This document shows positions 8,627-17,397 of a DNA stretch of 64,000 nucleotides, piece after piece. Position numbers and translations under genes: made by a program. The DNA is from Streptomyces sp. WMMC940 (lineage in GTDB: Bacteria; Actinomycetota; Actinomycetes; Streptomycetales; Streptomycetaceae): NCBI RefSeq assembly GCF_027460265.1, contig NZ_JAPZBC010000001.1, positions 6,622,001 through 6,686,000 of the forward strand, in the 5' to 3' direction. Under the pieces are notes generated by a model that worked only from the letters and a program-made list of their open reading frames with translations, did not search any database and was not told the DNA's origin. The first letter of the stretch is position 1. Each line of letters opens with the position of its first letter.

Positions 8627-9364
8627 GTGCCGAAAAACCGAAACACGTTCTCCCCGCCGACGGCCTGGTGGCGACGGCTGCTGTCGCGGGCCGTGCACGG
8701 CGGCTGGGCCTGGGCGCGGGAAGCGGGCGCGGTGACCGCGGAGCGGCCCGGGCCACTGCGTTTCCGCAGGATCGGCACCGGCACCCGGCTGGCGTTCCCG
8801 CAGGGAACGGTGTTCGGTGAGGCGTGGATCGAGCTCGGCGAGCACTGCATCATCGCGGAGCAGGTGACGCTGACCGCGGGCATGATGCCGGGCCTCGATC
8901 TCGGACCCGATCCGATCCTCACCCTCGGCAACGGCGTGGTGCTCGGCCGAGGCAGTCACGTCATCGCCGACACGACGGTGACCATCGGCTCGGACACGTA
9001 CTGCGGCCCGTACGTCTACATCACCTCGACCAATCACAGCTACGACGACCCGCACACACCCGTCGGCAAGCAGTGGCCGCGTGCCGAGCGCGTGGAGATC
9101 GGACCCGGCTGCTGGCTCGGCACGGGCGCGGTGATCCTTCCGGGGGCCCGGCTCGGCCGCAACGTAGTGGTCGCGGCCGGGGCCGTCGTCCGCGGCGAAG
9201 TCCCCGACCACGCGGTCGTCGCGGGGGCGCCTGCCAAGGTGGTCCGGAGCTGGGACCCGGTCCAGGGCTGGCAGCCGCCGCTGAGGACCCCCGCGCCGCT
9301 GCCGATCCCGGAGGGGGTCACTCCGGAGCAGCTGGTCGCCCTCGCCGAGCTCGAGGAGCGCTGA
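8627..9364 (+). CDS. Hexapeptide-repeat acyltransferase
   Basis: The 245-aa product is a left-handed beta-helix acyltransferase of the WbbJ/maltose-acetyltransferase type. The coil repeats run from about residue 60 to 200, and the catalytic-loop histidine is in ITSTNHSYDDPHTPVGKQ, followed by the usual IGPGCWLGTGAVILPGARLG and AVVAGAPAKVVR signatures. It is predicted to acetylate a sugar or other hydroxyl acceptor using acetyl-CoA in the cytoplasm. The GTG start at 8627 is followed by a basic N-terminal arm. It is not in a sugar cluster, so the acceptor is unknown. Confidence 0.85.
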   Translation: MPKNRNTFSPPTAWWRRLLSRAVHGGWAWAREAGAVTAERPGPLRFRRIGTGTRLAFPQGTVFGEAWIELGEHCIIAEQVTLTAGMMPGLDLGPDPILTLGNGVVLGRGSHVIADTTVTIGSDTYCGPYVYITSTNHSYDDPHTPVGKQWPRAERVEIGPGCWLGTGAVILPGARLGRNVVVAAGAVVRGEVPDHAVVAGAPAKVVRSWDPVQGWQPPLRTPAPLPIPEGVTPEQLVALAELEER

Positions 9365-9405
9365 CCCGATCCGCCGTCCGGCGGGACCGGGCCGGCGGAC
9401 GCCGC

Positions 9406-10272
9406 TCAGCCCGTCGCCAGGAGGACCGTGCCGACGAGCGCGAGCCCGGCGCCGGCGGCCTGCACCGCGCGCAGCCGCTCCTTGAGCACGCCGCGCGCCG
9501 CCAGGGCCGTGACCACGGGGTACAGCGAGGCGAGCACCGCCGCGACCGCGACCGGGCCCTGCTGCGCGGCGATGGAGTAGGTACCGTTCGCTGCGACGTC
9601 CGCCAGGCCGACGAAGGCGAGGGCCGGCAGCGAGCGGACGATCAGATCCCGCCCGCCGTCCTCCGGCGGTGCGCGGCCGCCACGCTTCACCGACGCGTAC
9701 AGCGCCGCGCCACCCACCAGGACGTTCGTGACGCGCTGGACGAAGAGCGCCAGGAAGAGGCCGGTGAGCGTGGCCGACGCCTCGGCGATGAGCGCCATGA
9801 CGGAGCCGAAGCCGAACGCGGCGAGCAGGGTCAGCAGGACCGCCTGGCGCTGTACGGGCGCGCCCCGCAGCTCCGGGCCGCCCGCGAGCAGGACGCCCAC
9901 GACGGCCACGCCGATTCCGGCGAACTGCAGCAGCCCGGGCCGCTCGCCGAGGAGCAGCCCCACCGAGACGGGCACGACGACCCCGAGCGACCCCAGTGGG
10001 GAGACCACGCCCATGGGGCCGAGCGCCAGCGCCTTGTAGAAGCTCAGCATCGCGACCGGCCCGACGACGCCGGCCGCCACCGCGTACCAGAGCTGGGGTC
10101 CGGCCTCGCTCCAGCCGCCGGTCGCCGCGACGATCGCGCCGAGAACGGCCACGGCGATCGTCTGCGAGACGACCACGACGGTCAGTGCGGGCGTGCGCCG
10201 CGTCAGCAGTCCGCCGCCGAAGTCGGCCAGCCCCCACAGGAGGCTGGTGGCCAGGGCGAACAGTGCTGTCAT
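9406..10272 (-). CDS. EamA/DMT family transporter
   Basis: This 288-aa protein has ten hydrophobic segments arranged as two EamA repeats, with the typical WGLADFGGG start and the end-of-repeat pattern SLYPVVTALAARGVLKERL. EamA proteins are drug/metabolite transporters, often amino-acid or metabolite exporters. The ATG at 10272 gives a protein that starts at the first helix. It is transcribed divergently from an XRE-cupin regulator 92 nt away, an arrangement seen repeatedly for amino-acid exporters and their regulators, so this pair probably forms a regulated export unit. Confidence 0.85.
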   Translation of the reverse strand: MTALFALATSLLWGLADFGGGLLTRRTPALTVVVVSQTIAVAVLGAIVAATGGWSEAGPQLWYAVAAGVVGPVAMLSFYKALALGPMGVVSPLGSLGVVVPVSVGLLLGERPGLLQFAGIGVAVVGVLLAGGPELRGAPVQRQAVLLTLLAAFGFGSVMALIAEASATLTGLFLALFVQRVTNVLVGGAALYASVKRGGRAPPEDGGRDLIVRSLPALAFVGLADVAANGTYSIAAQQGPVAVAAVLASLYPVVTALAARGVLKERLRAVQAAGAGLALVGTVLLATG

Positions 10273-10330
10273 CGGTGCCTCGCAGTACAGTTCGGTGAAC
10301 GATCGGGTGCACCACACCGTAGTGCAACAC

Positions 10331-10349
10331 ATTGAACTTATCCATTGAA
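10331..10349. promoter_or_regulatory. Direct repeat in AT-rich control region of the EamA/XRE pair
   Basis: The hexamer ATTGAA occurs at 10331-10336 and 10344-10349, a 13-nt period, inside an unusually AT-rich stretch (10331-10356) between the divergent transporter and regulator genes. It is a candidate operator for the XRE-cupin protein. This is inference from position and repetition only. Confidence 0.35.
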
Positions 10350-10364
10350 TATATTGGACGGAAT

Positions 10365-10937
10365 GTGTCGGACCTCGACCAGCTCACGCAGTCGCTCGCC
10401 CGCAACCTCAAGCGCTGGCGCGGCGAGCGGGGTTTCACGCTCGACGCCCTCGCCGCCCGCTCGGGGGTCAGTCGCGGCATGATCATCCAGATCGAGCAGG
10501 CGCGCACCAATCCGAGCGTGGGCACGACGGTCAAGCTCGCCGACGCCCTCGGGGTCAGCATCACCACGCTCCTCGACTACGAGAGGGGCCCGCAGGTCCA
10601 GCTCGTGCCGCGCGAGCAGGCAGTCCGGATGTGGTCGAGCCCCGGAGGCAGCTCGACCACGCTGCTCGTCGGCACCGAGGCGCGGGGCCCGCTGGAGCTG
10701 TGGGCCTGGACGCTGATGCCGGGCGAGGAGAGCGCCTCCGACCCCCACCCCGACGGCACGGTGGAACTCCTGCACGTCACCTCGGGGGAGCTCACCCTCG
10801 TGGTCGACGGAGAGCCGTACGCCGTGCCGGCCGGAACCTCGGCGACCTACGAGGCGAACGTGCCGCACGTCTACCGCAACGCGGGCACCGGGACGGTGGA
10901 GATGACCATGGCGGTCTCCATCCCGCCCGTGCGCTGA
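10365..10937 (+). CDS. XRE family regulator with C-terminal cupin domain
   Basis: The 190-aa product has an N-terminal helix-turn-helix of the XRE/SinR class (ARSGVSRGMIIQIEQARTNP, about residues 33-52) and a C-terminal cupin_2 barrel (about 105-175, with the conserved G-x-V/T-E-x-x-x-V pattern and VPAGTSATYEAN). Such proteins sense a small ligand through the cupin and repress an adjacent gene, here probably the divergent EamA exporter. The GTG at 10365 places the protein start just before the HTH; an in-frame TTG at 10332 would add 11 residues and would run through the putative operator. Confidence 0.85.
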   Translation: MSDLDQLTQSLARNLKRWRGERGFTLDALAARSGVSRGMIIQIEQARTNPSVGTTVKLADALGVSITTLLDYERGPQVQLVPREQAVRMWSSPGGSSTTLLVGTEARGPLELWAWTLMPGEESASDPHPDGTVELLHVTSGELTLVVDGEPYAVPAGTSATYEANVPHVYRNAGTGTVEMTMAVSIPPVR

Positions 10938-11249
10938 GACGTCCGGCGACGGGAGCACCGTCCGCTGTCGGCGGGCCCGTCCGCGTGCACCCGTCGGACA
11001 CCTCGACGACGCCCGGCCCGGGCCCGACCGCCCCGCTCGCCGACGCCGTACCGGGCCGGCGCGGCGACGTCCCGGCCGATCGTTCGCTGTACGCGGACAC
11101 CACCCCGGCCGTCGACGGTTCCGCCCCGGCCGTCGACGGCACGGCCGTGTCCGGCCGGCACCACGGCGCCGACCTCCTCGGCACCCCGACCGAAAGCGTC
11201 GGCGTCGGTCAGTCGTGAGTCGGCCCGGAGGAGAGGCCACCGCACATCC
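10938..11249. other. Gene-free stretch with a short tandem duplication
   Basis: No reading frame here looks coding. The only structure I see is a direct repeat of CCCCGGCCGTCGACGG at about 11103 and 11124, a 21-nt period copied twice. It lies between the ends of two converging genes. Confidence 0.4.
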
Positions 11250-11663
11250 TCACCGTCGGTCCAGCAGCGGGATCTCGATCGCCGGGCAGCGGTCCATGAC
11301 CATCTCCAGGCCCGCGGCACGGGTCCGCTCGTACGCCGCCTCGTCGATGACGCCCAGCTGGAACCACACGGCCCTCGCGCCCTTGGCCACCGCCTCGTCG
11401 GCAACGTGGCCCGCGAGGCCGCTGTTCACGAAGACGTCCACGACGTCGACGTCGAACGGAACATCGGCCAGGGACGCGTACCCCCGCTCTCCGTGCACCG
11501 TCTCGGCCTTCGGGTGCACGGGCACGACGCGCTTGCCGTGGCGCCGGAGCACCGCGGCCACCCCGTGGGCGGCACGGGACGTGTTGCTCGACAGCCCCAC
11601 CACGGCCCAGGTGTCACCCGTCCGCGTGAGGATCTTCCGGATCGTCTCTGCGTCTGCGTACAT
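11250..11663 (-). CDS. CoA-binding domain protein (YccU-like)
   Basis: This 137-aa protein is a single Rossmann CoA-binding domain of the COG1832/YccU group. The nucleotide-binding segment is WAVVGLSSNTSRAAHGVA near residue 20, followed by KRVVPVHPKAETVHGE and the D-V-V-D-V-F motif, then AVWFQLGVIDEAA. These small proteins bind CoA but have no established pathway. The ATG at 11663 gives the full family length. It is divergent from the YigZ gene 79 nt away. Confidence 0.85.
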   Translation of the reverse strand: MYADAETIRKILTRTGDTWAVVGLSSNTSRAAHGVAAVLRRHGKRVVPVHPKAETVHGERGYASLADVPFDVDVVDVFVNSGLAGHVADEAVAKGARAVWFQLGVIDEAAYERTRAAGLEMVMDRCPAIEIPLLDRR

Positions 11664-11742
11664 GCCCGGGACAACCGGCCCCCGGAGCCCGCCATTCCCG
11701 CCCGCCGACCGGGTGGGCCGGGGAGCGGCATAGGGTGGCGGG

Positions 11743-12369
11743 ATGCAGGAGCAGTACCGGACGGTCGCCGGTGAGGGCAGGCACGAGACCGAGATCAACC
11801 GATCCCGCTTCATCTGCGCGCTCGCCCCGGCCGCGAGCGAGCGGGAGGCGCAGGACTTCGTCGCGCGCATCCGCCGGGAGCACCCGACCGCCACCCACAA
11901 TTGCTTCGCGTACGTCATCGGCGCGGACGCCGCCGTCCAGAAGGCGAGCGACGACGGCGAGCCCGGGGGGACGGCCGGCGTTCCGATGCTGCAGATGCTG
12001 CTCCGTCGTGACGTCCGCTACGCCGTGGCCGTCGTGACGCGCTACTACGGCGGCGTCAAGCTCGGTGCCGGAGGGCTCATCCGTGCCTACGGCGGTGCGG
12101 TCGGCGAGGCGTTGGACGCGCTCGGCACCGTGACCCGGCAGCGTTTCCGGCTCGCCACCGTCACCGTCGACCACCAGCGCGCCGGCAAGGTCGAGAACGA
12201 TCTGCGCGCGACCGGCCGCGAGGTCCGGGACGTGCGCTACGGGGAGGCCGTGACGATCGAGATCGGCCTGCCGGACTCGGACGTGGCCGCCTTCCGCGCC
12301 TGGCTCGCGGACACCACCGCGGGGACGGCGGGGCTGGAGCTCGGCGGGGAGGCGTACGGCGAGGTCTGA
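11743..12369 (+). CDS. YigZ family protein (UPF0029/IMPACT)
   Basis: The 208-aa product belongs to the YigZ/IMPACT family. The signature is complete: DGEPGGTAGVPMLQML (about residues 67-82), then VVTRYYGGVKLGAGGLIRAY (about 98-117). The C-terminal third matches the DUF1949 alpha/beta domain. The family is conserved in bacteria and linked to translation or protein quality control, without a settled biochemical activity. The ATG at 11743 follows a GGCGGGAT sequence. Confidence 0.9.
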   Translation: MQEQYRTVAGEGRHETEINRSRFICALAPAASEREAQDFVARIRREHPTATHNCFAYVIGADAAVQKASDDGEPGGTAGVPMLQMLLRRDVRYAVAVVTRYYGGVKLGAGGLIRAYGGAVGEALDALGTVTRQRFRLATVTVDHQRAGKVENDLRATGREVRDVRYGEAVTIEIGLPDSDVAAFRAWLADTTAGTAGLELGGEAYGEV

Positions 12370-12547
12370 AGCCGAGCAGCATAGCCCGGATCGCGGGGAT
12401 CGCTCCCGGAAACGGGGGAAAACCGAGCCCTCCGGGAAAGCGGTCGGCCGCCGCCGCTACCGTGGTCGGTGCTTCCGGCGGACCTCGCGCCCGCCGGGTG
12501 CCGGCTTTCGGGCCGGGGAGGGGACACGATCGGGTCGGAGCCGTTTC

Positions 12548-13714
12548 TTGAGATTTCTGCACACGTCGGACTGGCACCTCGGGCGCTCCTTCCACGGGGT
12601 GAGCCTGCTCGGCGCACAGGGGGCGTTCCTCGACCACCTCGTCGCGACGGCGCGCGAACACGACGTGGACGCCGTGCTCGTGGCGGGGGACGTCTACGAC
12701 AGGGCCGTACCGCCCCTGGCCGCCGTGGAGCTGTTCGACGGCGTACTGCACCGGCTCGCCGACGCGGGCGTGCCCACCGTGATGATCTCCGGCAACCACG
12801 ACTCGGCCCGCCGGCTCGGAGTCGCCTCCGGGCTGATCGAGCGCGCGGGGATCCATCTGCGCACCGACCCGGCGGGCTGCGCCACCCCCGTGGTGCTGCG
12901 GGACGGGCACGGCGACGTCGCGTTCTACGGACTGCCGTATCTGGAACCGGCCCTCGTGCGGGACGAGTTCCGCACGGCGACGGCGGGCCACGAGGCCGTC
13001 CTCGGGTCGGCCATGGGCCGGGTGAGGGCGGACCTCGCGGAGCGGGCTCCGGGCACCCGCTCCGTCGTCCTCGCGCACGCCTTCGTCGCGGGCGGCGAAC
13101 CGAGCGACAGCGAGCGGGACATCACCGTCGGCGGCGTAGCGGCCGTTCCCTCCGGACTCTTCGACGGCGTCGACTACACGGCCCTGGGCCATCTGCACGG
13201 CTGCCAGACCCTCAACGAGCGGGTGCGGTACTCCGGTTCCCCGCTCGCGTACTCGTTCTCCGAGACCCACCACCGCAAGACCATGTGGCTCGTCGAGCTG
13301 GGCCCGGCCGGCGAGGTCGCGGCGGAACGGCTGGACTGCCCGGTGCCCCGGCCGCTCGCCCGCATCGAGGGGCGGCTCGAGGAGCTCCTGGCGGATCCGG
13401 CGCTGGCACGCCACGAGGAGTCCTGGGTCGAGGCCACCGTCACCGACCCGGTGCGGCCCGCCGAGCCCATGGCGCGGCTCGCCGAACGCTTCCCCCACAC
13501 CCTGAGCCTCGTCCTCGCTCCCGAGCGCAGCGGCGAGGACACGGTCGCCTCCTACGCCGAGCGGCTGCGCGACCGTGACGACCACCAGATCGCGGAGGAC
13601 TTCGTGACCCATGTCCGCGGGGGCAGCGGCCCCGACGAGCGCGAACGGGCCGTGCTCCGCGGCGCCTTCGACGACGTACGGGTGGACACGGCCGTCCGCG
13701 AGGTGGCCGGGTGA
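12548..13714 (+). CDS. sbcD: Exonuclease SbcCD, nuclease subunit SbcD
   Basis: This 388-aa protein is the Mre11-type nuclease subunit of SbcCD, which opens hairpins and trims DNA ends with SbcC. The phosphoesterase motifs are intact: TSDWHLGRSFHG (I), VAGDVYDRAVPP (II), ISGNHDSARRLG (III), LAHAFVAG (IV) and ALGHLHGCQTL (V), supplying the two-metal ligands. The TTG at 12548 encodes the start directly before the first motif, with GGAG about 9 nt upstream. It overlaps sbcC by four bases (GTGA), indicating translational coupling. Confidence 0.95.
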   Translation: MRFLHTSDWHLGRSFHGVSLLGAQGAFLDHLVATAREHDVDAVLVAGDVYDRAVPPLAAVELFDGVLHRLADAGVPTVMISGNHDSARRLGVASGLIERAGIHLRTDPAGCATPVVLRDGHGDVAFYGLPYLEPALVRDEFRTATAGHEAVLGSAMGRVRADLAERAPGTRSVVLAHAFVAGGEPSDSERDITVGGVAAVPSGLFDGVDYTALGHLHGCQTLNERVRYSGSPLAYSFSETHHRKTMWLVELGPAGEVAAERLDCPVPRPLARIEGRLEELLADPALARHEESWVEATVTDPVRPAEPMARLAERFPHTLSLVLAPERSGEDTVASYAERLRDRDDHQIAEDFVTHVRGGSGPDERERAVLRGAFDDVRVDTAVREVAG

Positions 13715-16700
13715 GGCTGCACCGGCTGGAGATCACCGCCTTCGGGCCCTTCGGCGCACGGCAGCGGGTCGACTTCGACGCACTGTCCTCCGCCGGTCTC
13801 TTTCTGCTGCACGGACCGACCGGGGCGGGGAAGACCTCCGTCCTGGACGCGGTCTGCTACGCCCTCTACGGCGCGGTGCCAGGCGCCCGGCAGAGCCCCG
13901 GCACCTCGCTGCGCAGCGATCACGCTCCCGTCGGCACGTACACCGAGGTGTGCCTGGACCTGACCGTGGGCGGCCGTCGGCTGGAGATCACCCGGCAGCC
14001 CGCGCAGCCCCGCCCCAAGAAGAAGGGCAGCGGTTTCACCACCGAGAAGGCCCAGAGCCGGCTGCGCGAGTACGACGCGGGGCGCGGCGAATGGAAGGCG
14101 CTCAGCCGCTCCCACCAGGAGATTGGTGAGGAGATCGCCCAGCTCGTCGGCATGAACCGGGACCAGTTCTGCCAGGTCGTCCTGCTGCCGCAGGGCGATT
14201 TCGCGCGCTTTCTGAGGGCGGACGCCGAAGCGCGCGGAAAACTGCTCGGCCGGCTGTTCGACACCCGCCGCTTCGCCCTGGTCGAGGAACGCCTCGCCGA
14301 ACTGCGCCGCGCCGCCGAGCAGCAGGTGCGCGACGGGGACGAGCGACTGCTGGCCCTGGCCCACCGGATGGGGCAGGCGGCCGGGAGCACGGCCGGAGAC
14401 TGGCCCGCCCCCGCGCACCGGCCGGGGGAACCCGGCCTGGCCGGCGCCGTGCTGCAGTGGGCCGCCGTGGCCCGCTCGGGCGCCCGGGAATCCCTCGCCG
14501 TCGCGGCCTCGGCCCTGTCCGCGGCCGAGGCCCGCCAGTCCGCCGCGCGGCGCGCGCTGGACGCGGAACGGGAGCTGGCCGCACTTCAGCAGCGCCACGC
14601 CGACGCCGTACGGCGGGCCGGGGAGCTGGAGGCCCGGCGTCCCGCGCTGGAGCGCCTGCGGTTGCGTCTGGAGCAGGCCCGAAAGGCCGAACTGGTCGGA
14701 CCCGCGCTCCGGTTGCGCGAGGAGGCGGAACGGGAGCACCGGGCCGCCGACACCGCCTGGCAGCGGCTGAGAGCCGGCCTTCCGGCGGAGCTGGCGGACG
14801 CGGGGGCGGAACAGCTCTCCGGGACGGAGCGCGAACTGCGCCAGGAACTGGGCGGCCTGGACGCCGCGCGGCGCGCGGAGCGGCGCAGTGCCGACATCAC
14901 CCGTGAACGCGAGGAACTCGACCGCCAGGCCCGGCACGACGACGGACTCCTCCAGGAGGCCGAGGGCTGGCTCGCCGACTGGGACTCTCTGCGCCGTGCG
15001 CTCCAGGACCGGATCGAGACCGCACAGGACGCCGCCACCCGGGCCGAACACCTCGCAGGACGGCTGGAGCCCGCCCGCCGCCGGGTGTCCGCCGCCCGTG
15101 AACGCGACCGCCTCGCCGCCTTGGCCGAGGCCGCCGAGGAGGACCTCCGTACCGCTCGCGAGCGGGCCGACTCGGCTCGCGAGACCTGGCTCGACCTCAA
15201 GGAGCGCCGCCTGCGCGGCATCGCCGCCGAACTCGCCGCGGGGCTGGAGCCCGGGCAACCCTGTGCCGTCTGCGGTTCCGCCGAGCACCCCGCACCGGCC
15301 GAGGCCGGTGCGGAGCACGTCGACCGCGCGGCCGAGGACACGGCGTACGGGGCGTACACCGCCGCCGACGGGGACCGTGCCGAGGCGGAGCGGCAACTGG
15401 CCGTGCTGCGGGGGTCCTTCACTGCTGCGAGGGACGCGGCGCGCGGGACCGGTCCGGCGGACGCGTGTGAGGGTGGCGGGCACCGCACGGTGCCGTCCGC
15501 GCCGGAAGCGGGCATTCCGTCACCGTCCGCGGCACCCGACGACCTGCGCCACGGCAGTCGGCGGAACGGTTCCGGCGACATGACCGCAGCGGCCGGCGAG
15601 GCCGCCCCGGCACCGGACGGCTGCCGCGTCGCGGACGCCCGGCGGGACACCGCGTCCGCCCCGGGCCGGGCCGCGGCGGAGGGGCTGCGGCCCCACCCCG
15701 TGGCCGTCGCCGACCCGTCGGTCGCGGCCCTGGAAGCGGTCGTCACCCGGCTGGAGCGCGAGCACCGGGACGCCCACGCGCTGGCGGCCGGTACGCACGC
15801 CGTCCGCGAGGAACTGGACCGCGCCGAGCGGGAGTACGACGAGCGGCTGGCGGCACGGCAGGAGGCGGAGCGACGCGCCGTCGCGCGGACGTCGCGGCGG
15901 GAAGCGCTCCTGAGCGAGCAGGCCGCGCTGGACGCCGAGGTGGCCCGGACCGTCGGCGGCTCCGGGACCGTCGCCGAGCGCACCGCGCAGCTGGAGCGCC
16001 GCATCGCGGTGCTGTCCGGGGCGGCCGAGGCCGTTCGCGCGGCTGACACCGCGGCCCGCCGGCTCAAGGAGGCCGACGACCGGCTCTCCGACGCGGCGTT
16101 CCGGGCCGGCTACGCCACCCCCGCGGACGCCGCCGCCGCGCTCCTCGACGACGCGGAACGGCGCGACCTCCAGCGGAGGCTCGACGCCCGGCAGGCCGAG
16201 GAGGCCGCGGTGGCCGACCGCCTCGCCGAACCGGAGCCCCTCTCCGCCGCGGCGCTGCCGCCCGCCGCTCCCGAGGCGGCGCTCCACACGTCCGACGCCG
16301 CCGAGACCGCGCTGCGCGACGCGGTCTCGGCCGTCGACTCCGCCCGCGAGCGCTGCGAGGAACTCGACCGGCTCTCCCGCCGCGCCACGGCCGAGGCCCG
16401 CGGGCTCGGTCCAACGCGCGACGAGTACGAGCGCGTCGCCCGGCTCGCGGGCCTCACCGCGGGCACCTCCGCCGACAACGAACGCAGGATGCGACTGGAG
16501 TCGTACGTCCTGGCGGCCCGGTTGGAGCAGGTCGCGGCGGCGGCCACCGTACGGCTGCAACGCATGTCCGCGGGCCGCTACACGCTGGTGCACTCGGACG
16601 CCCGGGCCGGAGGCAAGCGCTCCGGGCTCGGTCTGCACGTCGTCGACGCGTGGACCGGGAAGGAGCGGGACACGGCGACGCTGTCCGGCGGCGAGACGTT

Positions 16701-16986
16701 CTTCGCCTCCCTCGCCCTCGCCCTCGGTCTCGCGGACGTCGTCACCGAGGAGGCCGGCGGTGTGCGCCTGGACACCCTGTTCATCGACGAGGGCTTCGGC
16801 AGCCTCGACGACCAGACCCTCGACGAAGTGCTCGACGTCCTCGACTCGCTGCGCGAACGCGACCGCAGCGTGGGCATCGTCAGCCACGTCGGCGATCTGC
16901 GCCGGCGGATCCCGGCCCAGCTGGAGGTCGTCAAGGAGCGCGACGGGTCGGCCGTGCGGCTGCGCCCGGCCCCGGTCGGCGGCTGA
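13711..16986 (+). CDS. sbcC: Exonuclease SbcCD, ATPase subunit SbcC
   Basis: The 1091-aa product is the SMC/Rad50-type ATPase partner of SbcD. Walker A is GPTGAGKTSVLDAV (about residues 33-46), the Q-loop LLPQGDFARFL lies near 162, the zinc-hook CAVCGSAEHP is near residue 516, the ABC signature LSGGETFFASLALALGL is near 990, and Walker B LDTLFIDEGFGSLD near 1018. Long Glu/Arg/Ala-rich coiled coils connect them. An extra disordered stretch of roughly 90 residues (about 580-670, Gly/Pro/Ala/Ser-rich) follows the hook, in what should be the returning coiled coil. The start GTG overlaps the sbcD stop codon. Confidence 0.95.
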   Translation: MRLHRLEITAFGPFGARQRVDFDALSSAGLFLLHGPTGAGKTSVLDAVCYALYGAVPGARQSPGTSLRSDHAPVGTYTEVCLDLTVGGRRLEITRQPAQPRPKKKGSGFTTEKAQSRLREYDAGRGEWKALSRSHQEIGEEIAQLVGMNRDQFCQVVLLPQGDFARFLRADAEARGKLLGRLFDTRRFALVEERLAELRRAAEQQVRDGDERLLALAHRMGQAAGSTAGDWPAPAHRPGEPGLAGAVLQWAAVARSGARESLAVAASALSAAEARQSAARRALDAERELAALQQRHADAVRRAGELEARRPALERLRLRLEQARKAELVGPALRLREEAEREHRAADTAWQRLRAGLPAELADAGAEQLSGTERELRQELGGLDAARRAERRSADITREREELDRQARHDDGLLQEAEGWLADWDSLRRALQDRIETAQDAATRAEHLAGRLEPARRRVSAARERDRLAALAEAAEEDLRTARERADSARETWLDLKERRLRGIAAELAAGLEPGQPCAVCGSAEHPAPAEAGAEHVDRAAEDTAYGAYTAADGDRAEAERQLAVLRGSFTAARDAARGTGPADACEGGGHRTVPSAPEAGIPSPSAAPDDLRHGSRRNGSGDMTAAAGEAAPAPDGCRVADARRDTASAPGRAAAEGLRPHPVAVADPSVAALEAVVTRLEREHRDAHALAAGTHAVREELDRAEREYDERLAARQEAERRAVARTSRREALLSEQAALDAEVARTVGGSGTVAERTAQLERRIAVLSGAAEAVRAADTAARRLKEADDRLSDAAFRAGYATPADAAAALLDDAERRDLQRRLDARQAEEAAVADRLAEPEPLSAAALPPAAPEAALHTSDAAETALRDAVSAVDSARERCEELDRLSRRATAEARGLGPTRDEYERVARLAGLTAGTSADNERRMRLESYVLAARLEQVAAAATVRLQRMSAGRYTLVHSDARAGGKRSGLGLHVVDAWTGKERDTATLSGGETFFASLALALGLADVVTEEAGGVRLDTLFIDEGFGSLDDQTLDEVLDVLDSLRERDRSVGIVSHVGDLRRRIPAQLEVVKERDGSAVRLRPAPVGG

Positions 16987-17397
16987 GCGGCCGCCGGGGG
17001 AGGGGCGAGGAGCGCACGACGCTCGTCGTCACCGAGCCGAGTGCGCCGATCCGGCCCGGTACCTCCTCGAAACGGCTTGTGGAACGGGCGGCGGACCGCG
17101 GTGGCCGAGGCGCGGCGGTCCGCCGCGGAGACGGTACGCATGGGCGGGGAGGACCGCGGTGCCGAGGCACGGCGGTCCCGCCGCGCCCGGCCGACGCGCG
17201 GTCGACGGCCCCCTCGCCCCTCGGCGGCCGCGCGGCCGGAGACGGGTCACGGGGCAGGACATCGACGCGGAAGGCGGCATACGGCGGTCATGACAGGTGC
17301 GGCGGCCCCGGACACCGCCGCACCACCGAGTCCGCACCCCGCCGTACGGGCGGACCGCCCGGCGGCCCGTACACGGGAGAGCGACAGGACTCCTGCC
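16987..17397. other. Gene-free convergent region
   Basis: This 411-nt stretch separates the converging ends of sbcC and the DUF885 gene. Frames on both strands look like random high-GC sequence. It contains two copies of a hairpin, listed separately, and nothing else I recognise. Confidence 0.5.
17091..17178. repeat. Two copies of an imperfectly repeated hairpin
   Basis: Copy one pairs GCGGACCGC (17091-17099) with GCGGTCCGC (17115-17123). Copy two pairs GGACCGC (17151-17157) with GCGGTCC (17172-17178). The loops are also similar (GGTGGCCGAGGCGCG against GGTGCCGAGGCACG), so the whole unit appears duplicated with a 58-nt offset. Position between converging genes suggests a terminator role for one or both. 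Confidence 0.55.

Noticed and set aside
7152..8735. Long plus-strand open frame across the FUSC-like gene
   Set aside because: Antisense shadow of a membrane protein gene; the translation has no hydrophobic pattern or domain.
9365..9405. Terminator between the acyltransferase and EamA genes
   Set aside because: The 41-nt gap contains GC-rich complementary words (CGTCCG and CGGACG), but the pairing is too short and interrupted to call.
13552..15483. Long minus-strand open frame opposite sbcD/sbcC
   Set aside because: Antisense to a well-supported nuclease operon with all motifs; Gly/Leu/Pro-rich translation without domain features.
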